A stretch of DNA of 64,000 nucleotides from Chaunax sp. Z400 (lineage: Eukaryota > Chordata > Actinopteri > Lophiiformes > Chaunacidae): positions 5,987,501 to 6,051,500 of the forward strand of contig CM075188.1 in assembly GCA_037577475.1 (NCBI GenBank), read 5' to 3'. Below the pieces are notes generated by a model that saw only the letters and a program-made list of their open reading frames with translations, was not told the origin of the DNA and ran no database searches. Position numbers and translations under genes: made by a program. Below, piece after piece: positions 1 through 13,300 of the stretch. Numbering within the stretch: the first letter of the stretch is position 1; each line of letters starts with the position of its first letter.

Positions 1-142
1 TCACTGGCACTCCAAAGTTTAATTATATCTGACAGTGATACCAGGCCCTGCACTGCCTTCTGTAAAAGCTTGATTCAAGGACTAGAGACAGCTTCCATGT
101 CTTTTCTGTCTTTGTAACAGTGACATGATTTCTGAGGACAGT

Positions 143-1080
143 TTAACCCTCCTAATGTGTTAGAAAGATGTCCACACCTTTTGTGTTAGTGGGTCAAATT
201 TGACCCATGATTTAACTCAGCCCAAAACACACAGAAAAACAATGGTTATCATCCAATATTGTTTTTAACCCCCATAATTAACTCATTATGAATTGATATA
301 AATGCTGTTTTAAATTTTATTTTTATGGTCCCAAGATTAAAGTTGTCGATGAAAAAAAAGGTTTAAGCCCCTCATTATATCTCCTATAGTGAAGACAAGG
401 GGTAATTATGTTATCCGACTATAATAGACTAATATTAGATCACTCTTTCTAGAATAATTTGTTAGTGGGCTTTTTATAACTTCATAAAATTAACCATAGT
501 GACATCTGTGGTGTTATGGGTCAAAGTTGACCCATATGGATATATGTTAGGACAAAGATATGTTTGCTTGGGATATGAAGGGACAGCAGCCTCTGGAAGG
601 GACTAAGTTCTCATCTATGGTGACCTCTGGCCCAGGATTGTAGATGTATGGCAGGTGCTCCACCCATTTGTCCCAAACATTCCTAATGGGAGCGAGTTGG
701 TCATTTACACGGCGAGTAACTCTTGTTTCCCTCTTGACAATACATGAAACATCTAAATTGACACGGTAGAATGAAAAACACTCCGGCCTGATTCAGCATC
801 CCATAAGCTAGCAGTAGCCTCATTACAGGATCTGTGCACCCCAGCAAGAAGCAACAGCCCTATGTCAGCATCCAGGTTTTGTCTGTCTGCATCCAACTGT
901 TGCCAAACACACTTCTTCCTTCCATGTTCGTCATCTCAAGCAGGATCTTCTCAATAGACAGCGGTATGAACTCAAACGCTGTCTTTATGTCTTGGACATG
1001 TGACACTGCGTATCTAGTGGGCCCCGGTGTCATTCTGATGATGTTCTCAGTTGATGATCCGCCTTGGGTTTCATAAGAAG
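143..1080 (-). mobile_element. Degenerate piggyBac-type DNA transposon with broken transposase
   Basis: The left edge is a TTAA followed by CCCTCC, the usual target and terminal bases of piggyBac elements. Positions 187-209 and 518-536 hold near-palindromes of the form GGGTCAA-TTGACCC, common in teleost piggyBac ends. Between about 541 and 1065 the minus strand, read across frames, gives pieces of a PGBD4-like transposase: a TPGPTRYA-like start, a segment about an element resident in a small tetrad of hydrophobic residues, then RVNDKL/IRNVWDKWVEHLPYIYNPGPEVTIDE-like and PFRGRCPF-like blocks recognised in separate frames. At least two in-frame stops and several frameshifts break it, and the C-terminal half is missing, so the left terminus is joined directly to mid-transposase sequence. 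The right terminus was not found. It cannot encode an active enzyme. Confidence 0.7.
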
Positions 1081-2939
1081 GGTTTCAGAAAAAGCAGTGC
1101 CACTAAACCCCGTCTTATTCAGGATTTTGCTCTGTTGTCACACCCTTTTGTGGCTCACAGTGTCTTCAGTAGAGCAGAGGGTCCTGCAGTGGAAGCACAT
1201 TGTATCCTAAAATGGCATCATATGCTTATTTGGAAGTGACTGCCTCAAAGCTTGCCTTCCTTCCTTTCCTTGAATCTGCTAAAAAGAGCTATGAACTGAT
1301 CAAGAGAACCTAAAGGCCCATTTATGATCTACGTTAAAGACGCATATGGATATGGACGGATCCTTCTGTCCGTTGTCTGAGTTTGATTCGTATGTATTTG
1401 CGCACGTTTTCGATGAGCTTATGGATACGGATGAAATGGACGAAGCAGTGCAATACTACTGATAATGGTTGGGGACAGTTGCTACAATTCACGCAAGTCA
1501 TGACAAATGTGTATGGACACAACGAAGAACAAAAAGGTAAAGTGAAAAATGAAAAAAAAACAGTTTTTCCTCTTTTTCCTACCATCGCCAATTGAACTCT
1601 ATTCCTCTTAAAAGAGGCCACATTAGGATTTCTGGGCTTTTCCCTTTCAAAGCTCAAAGTCCACATCACGAGGAGTTATTCTATTCTACAGAAAGAGCTG
1701 CTCCCTAAACCGCCTGATCAATAGTCCGGGCCTATTCTTATGTCACTTATCTACGTCACTGTGTTACAGACCACTACCTGCAACCAGAGGTCCGCTATCA
1801 ACCATGGCTCTGTCCACCAGTCTGTCTCCCATTTGTTATACAAAGATTTTGAAGGTGCAAGCAATTCTCCTTGTTGGCTCAAAGATAGAGTTGAGTTGGT
1901 TTCCAGTTTCACCAGATCGATCCAGTCCAGTGTATGAGCTGTGGGCAGTTATCATCCCAAAAATCTGCTGCTGTTAGTTCAAACCCTGTGCCTCCTTCCC
2001 CATTGATAAGTGCTTCTCTCATAGGTAACACGTGTCTGCAGTAAGGCCAAAAATTAACAGATTTAACCAAAATTCTGCAGGTTTGAAGGTATATGCTACA
2101 TGCCACTGCAAATGTGATGTTTTCATGGTTCTGTAAAGTCCTTCTACTAATTCTTGGCCTCTTCCATGAATCATATCTTCCAGGTCTTTCCCCAGTTGGA
2201 ACTCTCCCACCCAGGCCTTGAGGGCACCCTCCACCTCCTGATGTCCACGTGTCTACCATTTGGAGAAGTCAACTCTTGGATTAGGACTAAACAATCTGTG
2301 ACACCTTCTTTTTAAATAATTCCTGCTACTGTCTAGTTTAACTGGTTCTCTATGTAGGGCCAAACAAAGTCAAAGTTGACTGACAGTGTTTCCCAGACGT
2401 CCATTTCTTAATGTGAAAATGTCGACTAGCTATATTATCATCACCATCTTATAATTTAGATTCTCTTAGATACAAATTTTTAAAAAATGCACATAATTAT
2501 TTCCTGTAAATGTGGCCTATACCTGTATACATGTAGATGTATAAATGTACTGTATATAAATACATTTTGGTCTATTTGATTTTTTTATCCATTTCATTCT
2601 AAATTTAATCACCTGTATTCATGTTATATTTACATATCATGATGGAGACAACCTTTACCGAACCTTTACTTTGTTATGCAACCCTGTGTTGCACAAGGAC
2701 AAATAAATTACCTTGAATCCTTGAACCTTGAATCCTTGAATTTAGCATCAGTCCCGATCTCATTTCCCAAGCTAACAGTACCACCACGACTCACTGATTG
2801 TACACTAAGCCAACCTATATTGTCCACTGTCTGCTGAGAGTGCAGCACCTGCTAGACTGGTGGTCAGTCCTTGCTTGTGCATCTTCATACAGATAAAGAT
2901 CTTTCAGTTGGAGTCATCAGACTTCTTGGAAGAAAGTGA
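1081..2939. other. Non-coding interval with probable repeat fragments
   Basis: No supportable gene. The stretch from about 1318 to 1765 resembles a teleost Harbinger-like non-autonomous element (it starts with a 'catttatgatctacgttaaa' type sequence), but I could not find a matching inverted end. At 2701-2742 the sequence ends in AATAAATTACC followed by repeated TTGAATCC units, the kind of short repeated tail seen at LINE 3' ends, so a non-LTR fragment probably finishes there on the + strand. The open frames on the minus strand at 1909-2259 do not match anything I recognise. Confidence 0.35.
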
Positions 2940-3808
2940 CACTGTTTACTGTACATGCACATCAGTATCCCGGTTATTATCAGGGTTTTGGAGTATCCCG
3001 TCTATGTGTTTGTGCATGTAAACATCATATCCCGGTCTCTGGTGGGATATGACCTTATCCCGTTTTTGAGAAACCCGAAAACTGTAGCTGGAGTACTCCT
3101 AAAGAAACTGGGATACTAGAACATGTATATGTCTTATCCTGGTTTCTGATAGCTGCCCATCACTGCGCAGGCGCCAAGCGATGTAACAGAGATTGAAACA
3201 CACAGGCGGCAGTAGCGAAAGCGTCTCACATCTGGAGCAACAAAGAAACAGAGTTTTGTCTTTCAGTATATTCAGATATGTCACATAGCCAGTGAAATGA
3301 CGCCCGACTCATACAGAAATTTTGTCTTCACTCTGTGTCACTGAACTAAATCATGATGACCCTCTCCCAGCAGTCACGGCTGCGTATCTTATTCCAGCGC
3401 TTCTTTGTCCTAGGAGGTGGCATTGACAGACTGACAGCTGTCAAAGTGGACGACATGTTTAATATCACTTGTGCTCTCATCTCGCTTTGCTAGTAATAAT
3501 GTGAATAAGCCATATCAACGACACCATGTTGGCGTTTAATAGTGTTCAGCCCACGATAAATCAAAGTGGTCTCATCTTTTATAGCTTTAGTCAAATTGGT
3601 TTTGAATTAACCTATTAAGAAATGATAGATTAAATTGTCAGGTGATATACATTACTGGTATGTGCAAAACAACACACAGACCTCAGTAACCAGGATACTG
3701 TATTTACATGTATACGGGGAAATGAATATCCAGATTTCTCCGTGTTCCTGTAACCATCATATCAGGATAAGCCTCATAACCGCGATACTGATGTGCATGT
3801 AAACAGTC
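2940..3808. mobile_element. Non-autonomous DNA element with terminal inverted repeats
   Basis: The left end (about 2940-2985) reads CACTGTTTAC, then TACATGCACATCAGTATC and CGGTTAT. The right end (about 3765-3808), reverse-complemented, reads the same words in the same order: ACTGTTTACATGCACATCAG, TATC, CGGTTAT. The ends match over roughly 40 bp with a few mismatches and small indels. Internal segments near 3000-3120 and 3690-3760 also show related inverted motifs (ATCCCGGT- and GGATAAG-like). There is no transposase frame inside, so this looks like a MITE of about 870 bp. I could not define a clear target-site duplication, so the superfamily is left open. Confidence 0.6.
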
Positions 3809-3829
3809 AGTGAAGAGTTCTGAGAAAAC

Positions 3830-5170
3830 GTGTTTAATGTGTTTACCGGAGTCCTCATCTGACTCTGGATAGAAAACAGCACAGGGTCAAAGACATACCC
3901 ATGGGGTACACCACACTGCACTTTAGAAAATTCACAGATTGTATTTTTGTATCTTAAAGATTAAGTTCTATTTTGTTAATATGTATAAAATCAAAGTACT
4001 GTCCACTGAATATCAATATGCCTCTCCATGTTGTTTAGGAGTTTACTGTTGTTCATGGTGTAAAAAGCTGAACTGAAGTCAAGAAGCAGAAACAATAATG
4101 CTAAGTCAGAATCATCACTAAATCATAGATCATTGACTAATCTGATAGTTTAACAATGGCACCAAAATCCAGATTGTAATTTCATGAAAACATTGTTAGG
4201 TAAGCAGACAGTAATTTGACACAAAATTACGACATAAAAGAAGATTTGCAAATTCAAATTTGTGGATCGTTGTTAGGTTTTTTAGGCAGTAGTTTAATAA
4301 TGGCTCTTTTTAAAGCAGATGATACGGACCCTATGGAAAGAGACTTATTGGTCCTCTTAAGAATAGGACATGTAAAACAGGGTACGGTTCCTTGAAAAGA
4401 GGCCAGTACAGGGTTTATAATAGCAGGTTTGTAGCTTTTGAAGCAAACACCAAGCTGGTAAAGGCCGAGTAGGCCCAAATCATAGTCCCTGCATATCTAC
4501 AAGTATTGGAGAGGTCGTAGCTATCATTCTGAGAGCAGTTTATGCCTGTGACTTTCTCAAATGAAGCCATCTTATTTGTACTAAATGAGAAGCTATTGGC
4601 AGGGGTAGTCAGTGATTTTTTTTATTAATGTCAATCAAGTGAGAGACGTATGCTGTCCTAGAAGCTGAGAGGTCACACTTTACTTCTTAAAACCCAGACA
4701 ATCTGAGAAGTCTCTTGATTTGTCATATGCCTGTGCTCAAGTGTTCTACCAAACAGTGTGAGTGCATAGGTGAAAACCATGGTGCTGGTTTCATAGTTGT
4801 AAGAGGAGTGACAGAATGCTATTCAGATTGTTTGTGAGATTATTAATGCAATCAGAGTTTGCACTACAAGAGTCAAGAATACCAGGTGAGCACTCACCAA
4901 GTATAAACCTAACATTGCTGTCGATATAGCGAAAAGTATGAGTGATCAGAAACTGGAACCTGTAAAACAGGTGAGACATGAACATCCATAACCTTTGTAA
5001 CAATTAGTTCCAGTCTTTTTCTTTTGTTGCATCATTCTTCACATGTTGGATGAAGTCCATAAATTCTACTGCTCTAGAATCTGAGCAGTCACTTACATTA
5101 AAGTTAAAATCACCCAATAAAATTACTGGATCATATCCCACAAGAGCAATCGACAATCCTTAAGAAATTC
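3830..5170 (-). mobile_element. Degenerate L2-type LINE fragment (endonuclease and reverse transcriptase pieces)
   Basis: Read on the minus strand, four pieces of a non-LTR retrotransposon polyprotein appear in the expected order. An endonuclease block with LLGDFNFNVSD lies near 5070-5160. The segment SALKRAIIKLLPKKPNNDP, which precedes the reverse transcriptase core, lies near 4258-4320. A LLLDFSSAFYTM block, matching the LDLSAAFDT region, lies near 4060-4100. A CGVPHGYVFDPVLF block, matching CGVPQGSILGPLLF, lies near 3880-3920. The catalytic Asp region of the third piece is altered (AFYT rather than AFDT), and the pieces fall in different frames, so the copy is dead. The family call to L2/Maui is from motif resemblance. 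Confidence 0.65.
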
Positions 5171-8100
5171 CAAACAGAAAATGTGTTTTGTGCAATTAAA
5201 GGTTAATGCAAGAATGTGTGGTAGAATTCTAATAAAAATGGCAAAATAGTTGAAATAAAGAGAAACGTCCAAAAGTGCATTAATGCAGGTGAACTAGTAA
5301 GAAAAAGATTGTTGCTATTACTCTTGTTCCTGCCTTTTTAGCAGAAAAAAAGAGCCTCTAGTCTCGGGGAGAAGCCTCAGTGAGTGTCAGTGAGAGGTGT
5401 TGCTCACTCATTGCCTCCCATTACAGCCTTAAGCTTCTCATCAGCTGACATAATTTGTCTGTTGAATGCCCAGCGTTGACACCCAGGCACTGTAGGTCCT
5501 TTTTAATTATTGGAAAAATACCTCTTAATAAATACAAGGCAGACCACTATGAAATATAATGTATCAATGAATTGGATTTGGTGGTTATATTACTGTGTAG
5601 ACACCCAGAGGTAAATGTGGCATTTACTGGCAAAGCACATCTTGGTGATCAATGGTCCTGTGAAACTGTAAAGGGAGCTGCATAGCACAGTCAGGTAAAA
5701 GATGAAAAGATTGAAATATATCTGGATAGGCCAATAATCCCAAAAGAACCCAATAAAACATATGGACATCCTATACCCATGTTTTTTTTAACATTATGAA
5801 TATATTTCCTTTTATACAACCTCTCTTTTTTAACCTCTCATCATAAGGCTACCGCTGTGTGTGGCCTGAACCTCAAGACGTGGTGCAGAGAATAAAATGA
5901 TGAATTCAAAACTGAAGATGAAAATCAATACCTCACAGTGCTACTCTTGAATGTCTCAGAGTTATACATATCAATCAACCTCTTTTTGCAGAATGTTCAT
6001 CCTGAACTCTAAAACTTTGTAGGACAAACAGATGGGCTGTAGGTTTTGGTAGAATCAAAACCAGACAACTCATACGTGAAATAATGAGAGATAGTCGGAG
6101 AATGTAAAAGCCTTTGAAGGCAGACATTACTGATGGAGAGGAAAAATACGATTCTACCAATCTGTATCAGTGAATTATTAATTAAGTTTTGTTGAATGAT
6201 CTGTTCTAGTCTTGTGAGATATCAGTTTCCATTTCTTTTACAGAAGATCTCATGAGATCGCGAGTTCAAAAGACAGTTCAATTTAGAGCTCCCATTGGAA
6301 ATGGTTTCAGAAAGTCTTACTATGGGCTTTGAAGTGTTTTAACTGTCATAATCTCAGTGTTCAGAGATGGGAAAAACAAATTCTCTTCATATTTCCATTA
6401 GACGTGCTCTTTAAAAAACAATTACAGTAAACATATCCATGCAAAACTTTAATTTCTGTTTGTCATATAGGCCTACAGTAGCATCACCAGTTTTCATTTT
6501 CTATTGCACGGTTGAAAAAAATCTCTGAATATCTTAAATATTATGATTTTGTTTAAAAAAACTGACCTTTTTCCCTGACACATTAACATTTTAATTGCGA
6601 TCATTCAGTCTCTGGAGTTTGACCTCCATCATATTATAGCTGGAAGGTGACTTGCTGTCAAATGACCAAAGAATCTGCTCTGGACTGGGCAGGTCATTTA
6701 TTAGTGAAAGAAAAGTCATATGGATTTTTTAATTATCTTAACTTGCATTGTGACCCAACTTTGCTCTGTAATAAGTGTCACTTTTAGGCATTCACAGGTG
6801 GCTCGAACTGTTTATTCATAAGCAAACCAAACTTAAAAAGCAGATATAACCCCAACTCAGAATTGTGGAGGGGTGGACTAAGATTGAAATTGGTCTGCCT
6901 CTCTCTCTCTTGCATTGAGGGTCCATTGTATCATGTCAAACAAAAGGTTTTTATCAGAGGCTCTTAATGTAACCCCCTCCCCTCACTCTCATGGCCACCA
7001 ACTCGTTCTTCTCTTCCTCTCTTTTCTCATTCATTTATTCCACTGTGTGTGGAAATAGGCTGGGCAACAATTAATTTCAGAGTGAATTCAGGCAGGATCT
7101 ATTACCCCTCTCTGCCTCTATTGCTCTAATGGAAATCTATTTCACTTCTCTTTTGTGTCCAATATAATTTAATGCCCATTTTATTAATGGCCTGAAATAA
7201 TTACGGAAGGCTTTTGTGATTCTTGAGTATGTTTCATTTAATTGTGTAATAAATGTCTAATCAGAGCTCCCATCTGAAGCCATTATAGCATTAAAATTAA
7301 CAATTACGCCACAAATGTCTTGGTGAATGCGTTGGGGTCTATAGAAATCGTTGCTGATAACAAGACACATATAAATCATTCATGAGAATTTTTTCAGAGA
7401 AAAGCGGAGTGAGAGATAGGAGGATGGGAGGGAGAAAAAAGAAGTGGGGGAAGAAAAGAGAAGAAGAAAGAGGCTGAGTTTTCTTTATTCCATTGAAAAA
7501 CCAGGGATGGCCAAAAGATAGGGCATTTTAAAACTGTGTCACACTCTCCAGTTCCTTTCTTCCCCTGTCTCTCTCTATCTCCCTTTAATTTGCCTTCCTC
7601 TTTATTTTTGAAGTGACAGATTTCACTTTGGGAATTCATTAACCGTTAAGTTGGCCGATAAAATATCTATCAGGCCCTCTGCCCGGTTCCTTTGCTAAGC
7701 TGCGTGGCGCCCCGGTTCAACGTTGTGGGTGACCAAAGGCAATTAAAGAGGCTTCACACTCTCTCACCATCCCAGTGTCACTTGCTCGGTGAAAAGAGGA
7801 AGGCTGCTCAACGTACCAGCAAGAATTGTTTTCTTAGTAGCCAAGTATACAAATTTCATGGTGTGGGGGAACTCCATCTGCCTCTGAAAACTCTCATCAG
7901 TTCCTCAGTGTCATTTCCAAGCTAATATACTACAATTGGTTTTGGTGAATCTATTTTAATAGCATAATGTTTTGGCCTTCTTTGTTCTCTATTACCATGA
8001 TGCACAAAGGACCTCTCAGCCAATGGATTGCACCCTGGTTGTAACCAGACACTTTCAAACAACAGAGCCAAGGAAGTGAGTTTGATAGAGAGATGGAGTC

Positions 8101-9899
8101 TCATCTTAATGAGATGTTTGATTTTATTCTCAATCAAACAGCCATTTTTTGGATCAAGCAACCTCGGATGAGGTGGTTCATATCGTCCATCTGTGACTCT
8201 GACCCATCTGAGCAGGGTGGACTGTAACTAAAAACACACAATATAGTTCACGATATTGTTTTGTGATGCTGAACAACCCTCAAAAACACTGAATTGATTC
8301 TTAATTTATAGTTTATAGTCAAAGATTTGTTGTTGTGGTTCATTTTATTTCATGTTTGGACCCGACATATAGATAGCAGATTTTTATTCTATCTTCTGCT
8401 CTTTCTCTCCAACGTAACACATCAACTGAGTCAGGAAGCAGGAAGCACATATCACTAGTGTAAACACAAAGAACACAGGCCTATGAAACAATCAGTTCCT
8501 TATGGTAGTTTTTTGGATTTTGCATTGTTATTGTTATTGTCAATGATAGAGATTTCTGAACTTTAAATAAGCTATGGCGTCTACAGTACACATGCTAGTA
8601 AACATATTATTGGTTCGTCACTGACCAATTAGACAATTTCTGCTGGAAAAACAACAAAGTGTGGATCCATAGTATGATATGTAATTATATAATTATCTCT
8701 TACTAAATAAATTGTTCTGTTTATAACACACCTATGCTGAAATAGTACGAATACATGCATGAATATAAAATAGTAATGGTTTTATTTTGACACAGGGCCC
8801 CTCTTTGAGATATAGGGCCTCAAGATTCTGTAATAAATCAGGGCCCACCTTAAGGCCTGCATCATTACAGTGGAGGTTTGTAATCCAGCCTTGTCTCCTG
8901 GTCAACAGTGGACTTTTACAGCATAACGGATCCAAGGATTGCAGTGACTATATGTAAAAGAGAAAATGGGAAAGCAGTTTTTGAGCAATAGACTCAAATC
9001 TTGTTGTTTTTACTGTCCTAATGTCACTGTTAAAGTCTTCTGGCTGTATTTGATAGGCAATGATTATTCCAATTCACTTAACATCATGACAATAGCTTTA
9101 TTGCAGTGTTATTTGTTAGGTATGATACAACACAGCTTGGTAAGATTAGTCCTTTTTGGAGATTTTATCACATCATACATTGTTCAAAATTATTTCATCA
9201 ACACAAAGAAAATCAACAGCCAATGTTATACAATCAATCTCATTTTTTGAAATGTTGTTGAACCACATTGTATTGTAACAAAACATGGTAACAATGTCAA
9301 TATTAAAAGGTATTTCACTGCAATATGAAGCTGCAGATACCATTCATTTCAAAGGTTGATGTGAATCATTCATCACTGCAATATGAGGATTTGACAATAA
9401 CAGCACAGGCCAAAGCCAAAATGATGTGGATTTTATTTCTACAGTGATCTCTAGGTTTAAATTGATGAAAGCTTTTTTTTATCTTCCCAAAAGCTCCCAC
9501 AGCTTTCAAAACTGCCAGGTAACCTTGGCAAAACCAAAAGCTGCGCTATGCATCATGACTGATCAAATTGTTTGATCAAATATCTCAAATAAGTGTCAAG
9601 TTCAAGTGGATTTTAAAACTGTATTGATGTTTTTGAAATGTCACTGAGGTCAGTAAAATGCCTTGAGCGCTCTGTCAGAAATACAATAGAAAAAGAGCAA
9701 CTTGACTAACTATACCAGCACCAGTTTTTGGGGGAGGGTCAAGTTTCGATTATGAAGATGGTTTTCTAATAAGGTAATGCTTGAAATATTTATGTAAAAT
9801 GTGCACATGCCCCACCCCTCCATAAAATGTCATGGACATTGGTTCAGTAGTTTAAGCCTAATCAGAAAGATCGTCAAAATACGCAATGCAATGGAAATG
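5171..9899. other. Gene-free interval with a candidate conserved non-coding element
   Basis: No exon structure or known protein is visible on either strand. Open frames here are short and have no recognisable composition. The part from about 6950 to 7750 stands out: it contains many homeodomain-type TAATTA/ATTA words, few repeats, and a GC-richer segment near 7680-7740. This composition is typical of conserved developmental enhancers, but conservation cannot be judged from one sequence. A purine-rich tract lies at about 7395-7480. The rest is ordinary AT-rich intergenic DNA. Confidence 0.3.
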
Positions 9900-10325
9900 T
9901 TAAAATTCTACATTCACCCCATTTTCAAAATGTGCACCAACATGTAATGGGTTCTTTCTTGGCCAATGCCACATCCTTCCAACAAGTAGTAAGTAGTAAC
10001 AATCAAAACAACCAACCAACAAACTCGACTCCTTAGAATGCATACCTCCGTCTAGGTCGAACATCTTACACGTCTGTTCATCTTTCCTATGGAGGAAATC
10101 AGCAGTATTTTTCCAGTAGTAATTGAGTAAAATGTTGAAAAATCTCAAAATGTTAAGAAAATCTGGGATCTTCTCCTTTATCTGGATTTACAGCAACGTT
10201 GAATGGATTCTTTCGAGGCCCCATGGTCCATACATCCACCATGCTTTGTGGAAATCTGTCTTGTAGTTTTTGTGCAATCCCACTCACAAACACAACAACC
10301 AACCAACCAACAAACACACAAAACA
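9900..10325 (+). repeat. Two decayed fragments of a teleost interspersed repeat with CCAA-rich tails
   Basis: Two fragments of the same family occur in tandem. Each has an 'atgggttctttcttggcc' type core, a 'ccatccttcc' type word, and then a run of CAACCAACCAAC. The first spans about 9915-10025 and the second about 10175-10325. The family reads like the widely distributed fish repeat that ends in tandem CAAA/CCAA words and a 'cataacctccttggcggaggt' terminus; the same family occurs around and inside the kinase array. I cannot give it a database name. Confidence 0.5.
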
Positions 10326-13300
10326 AGCTGGAATCAAACCTTCCTCTAAGCAGAGGGAATTATGTACAGTAAAATATGGACGTGCACTAACCATCCACCT
10401 CATCCAGTATGTGCACATGGATATGCAATCGGAATGCCTCATAGATAAGATAAACTCCACCAACATCTATGAAAACTACTATGAAGAGAGGCAAAAGATT
10501 TTTTTTCCCACACTAAGAAAAAAGCATTGGCAGATTTTTAGCTAACCTCTCATAGGTCATCAAAAACAAGCAGCCATTTGTCTCGTCCTTATGTCCATTC
10601 TAATATTGTTCCATATTAAAAAATAACTCATGAATCTACATGAGGAGGAAACTGAAATGACTTCAACCATCTGTTTACTACATTTCATCTTATTAGAGCT
10701 TACTTTGTCCAAACAGATCTTTCCTGTTTAATTATGCATTTAACTTATGTGCAAAATTAACCCTGGCATCTTCACAAAGACACGTGTATGATCACACCTC
10801 ACACCTTTCCCCCCTCCTCTTCCAACCAATTTAATTCCAAGCTCCAGATTTCATGGTCAATTTTATCTTGCTCACTCTCAAAGAAGCCATCATCAATTCT
10901 TCACAACTTTTCATGTCCCCTTTCTATGCAGATTCACTGCAAAATTGCCATTCAGGCTATTAAATAACTGTGACTGCTGTGAATTTACAGCAACACTCCG
11001 TGCTTTGAATATGCATCTGGAATGTTGACCTCCAGCAGCAATTAGTCTTAGTCTTTGTTTATTCTACACAAATCACACAGCTCTTTTCTTCCTTTATTTC
11101 AAAGTCTTTGTTTCAGCCTATTTAGAGGACAGAAACAACTTGACCCTCATGCATTGGGAGGTCAACTTTCTTGTTTTAATTCATGTTCTGATGAAATATC
11201 ATCAAGAAATAAACAGTTATGAACACATTTCAAGAAATGATGGGCAAAGCAGATGAACAGTTTGTGTACTGGTAGTTTTCTCAGAAGAAAAATATCACCA
11301 GAAATTAAAATTAACTAATGTAAGCTCAAATAATTTCTGTTTGACTTTATAAGGAACAAACAATATCTGTACCTTATAGGACCTTATGGCAAATACTGGC
11401 ATAATAATGTGCATCACTATCATCAGAAATTAGTCAAACATGTGGATATCTGGTTATTTGTATGAGAGCAGGTCATCAAATACACATCACATGTCTGCAG
11501 TGGTATACCATTACCCTATGTGTCTGGATGATGTCATCTTCACATGAAACCAAATGTGGGGGGCAGAAAACAAACCGACATGAGCATTTTTTGAGCTATT
11601 ACATGCACAATTAATACAATGCAAAATGGGTGGAAAAATATGTTTAACATCCGCATAAGAAAACCTCGCTGCTAACTGACAGTGCATGATTAGCAGTTAG
11701 CATCTAGCGTCCCAGTCAGAGCCCTGGATATCAGGCTAATGAGGTGACAGAAATAATGTCTGAAAGATAAAACAGCTCACACTGTTGCTGTGAATTTGAG
11801 CATTTTATTCATAAAAACAATGCACAGAAAGACAGGTGGATGGAAAATGCCCCTCATGTTTAATACCACAAATATCATCCTGACTTCTTGTTAAAAAACA
11901 TACAGTTTGAGATTCTGCTTTTTATTTACTTTTATTTTAACTGTAGGATATATACACTATTTCATTCTACTTGAATATAGTGACAATAAAAAAAATTATT
12001 CTGATTCTGATGTCATTTGAAAAAATACATCTAATTCACATATGAGAGTTGACATCATCCTCATTCCTATTGAGGGTAATACAATTATTGTAAGTCATTT
12101 TTGGACAAAGGTGTCGCCACATAAAATCTAAACTGCAGTGAAGGGTTGAAGTATTGTTTGTTTGTTTTTCTCTGAATAGGGATGTTTTTAATTGTTTTCA
12201 TGGTAAAGTTGCTTTATACTACTTTATAATGGAAGAAGTAATAAAGATAAAGGCAATATCTTTATGACACTTAGTCACACAGACTGAGTCCTTTCCTTTG
12301 TCTTTAAAGAGACCATGGGCTTTAATTGGAGACCAGTGCACATCATCTCTCGGCTGAGAGGGTAAATGAGGGATCCCTAGACTCCAGGATTACCCCATTA
12401 TTGAGAAGACATTCCACTAAGCCTCCACCACTGACACATATTCCTGTTCTATGGCCTATTCACTTTAAAATATGTCTTGTCAGGGAGGCTTATAGAAATC
12501 TACATAATCCTTTTTCATCACAATTAAAGATACCACTGAACAATAAAATTGCTTGCTCTCTGGTTTGTTTCATGTTGCTTTGAGGAAAAAGGGGGTGAGG
12601 GAGACGCGGCTGAGCCCTGATGAAGGTTGCAAAGGATGTAAATGAATGTTGGGTTTTTTTCTGACAAGAGCAAAGAACTTAAGACATCCTCTAACCTTTA
12701 CAAGTGTACAGCGGTTTTGTGACACAGGGGGGCAAAATGTTAGGTGTGGTGATTTCTCTAGATTCTAATATCAGGTAGCCATGATAATGAAAAGCTCTTA
12801 TTAATTTGTCATTCAAAATGAGAAATGCTTATCAAATGTCAAATATTGAAATTTGAAATCACTAACACATAATCCTTAATTTTTAACTTTCTTACCTTCA
12901 ACATGAAAACAAATAAATAAATCTGTAAGCTATGGTTGAGCACAATCCCTCTAATTAAGTCTGGGCTCTCCTGGATCTAATAAACAAATAACAGGAATAA
13001 ACTTCATGTTGAAAAATTGCAGCTTATTTGTCACCTTCTGTCTTTTCTTTACGTTAAACAGATGAAGGACAACCCTCTCATGTCAATTAATTTATTAAAA
13101 TAAAAGTGACGCTTTTCACAGCAGACATTTTGACATGTCACGGGAGAAAAAGCACAGCTCTGAATACATGTATGATGGCTGAATTCCATTTAGCTGTTTA
13201 GGTGTTCATACTATGACAAGTAAAAATGTACTGGCAACATGATGGCTGCAAACTCTGCTCTGAGAGAGAGAACAAATGGCTCCTGTCAAGCAACGATGCC

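Noticed and set aside
1909..2259. Two overlapping minus-strand frames of 71 and 116 codons
   Set aside because: No known family, no clear splice sites, and they sit among transposon remnants.
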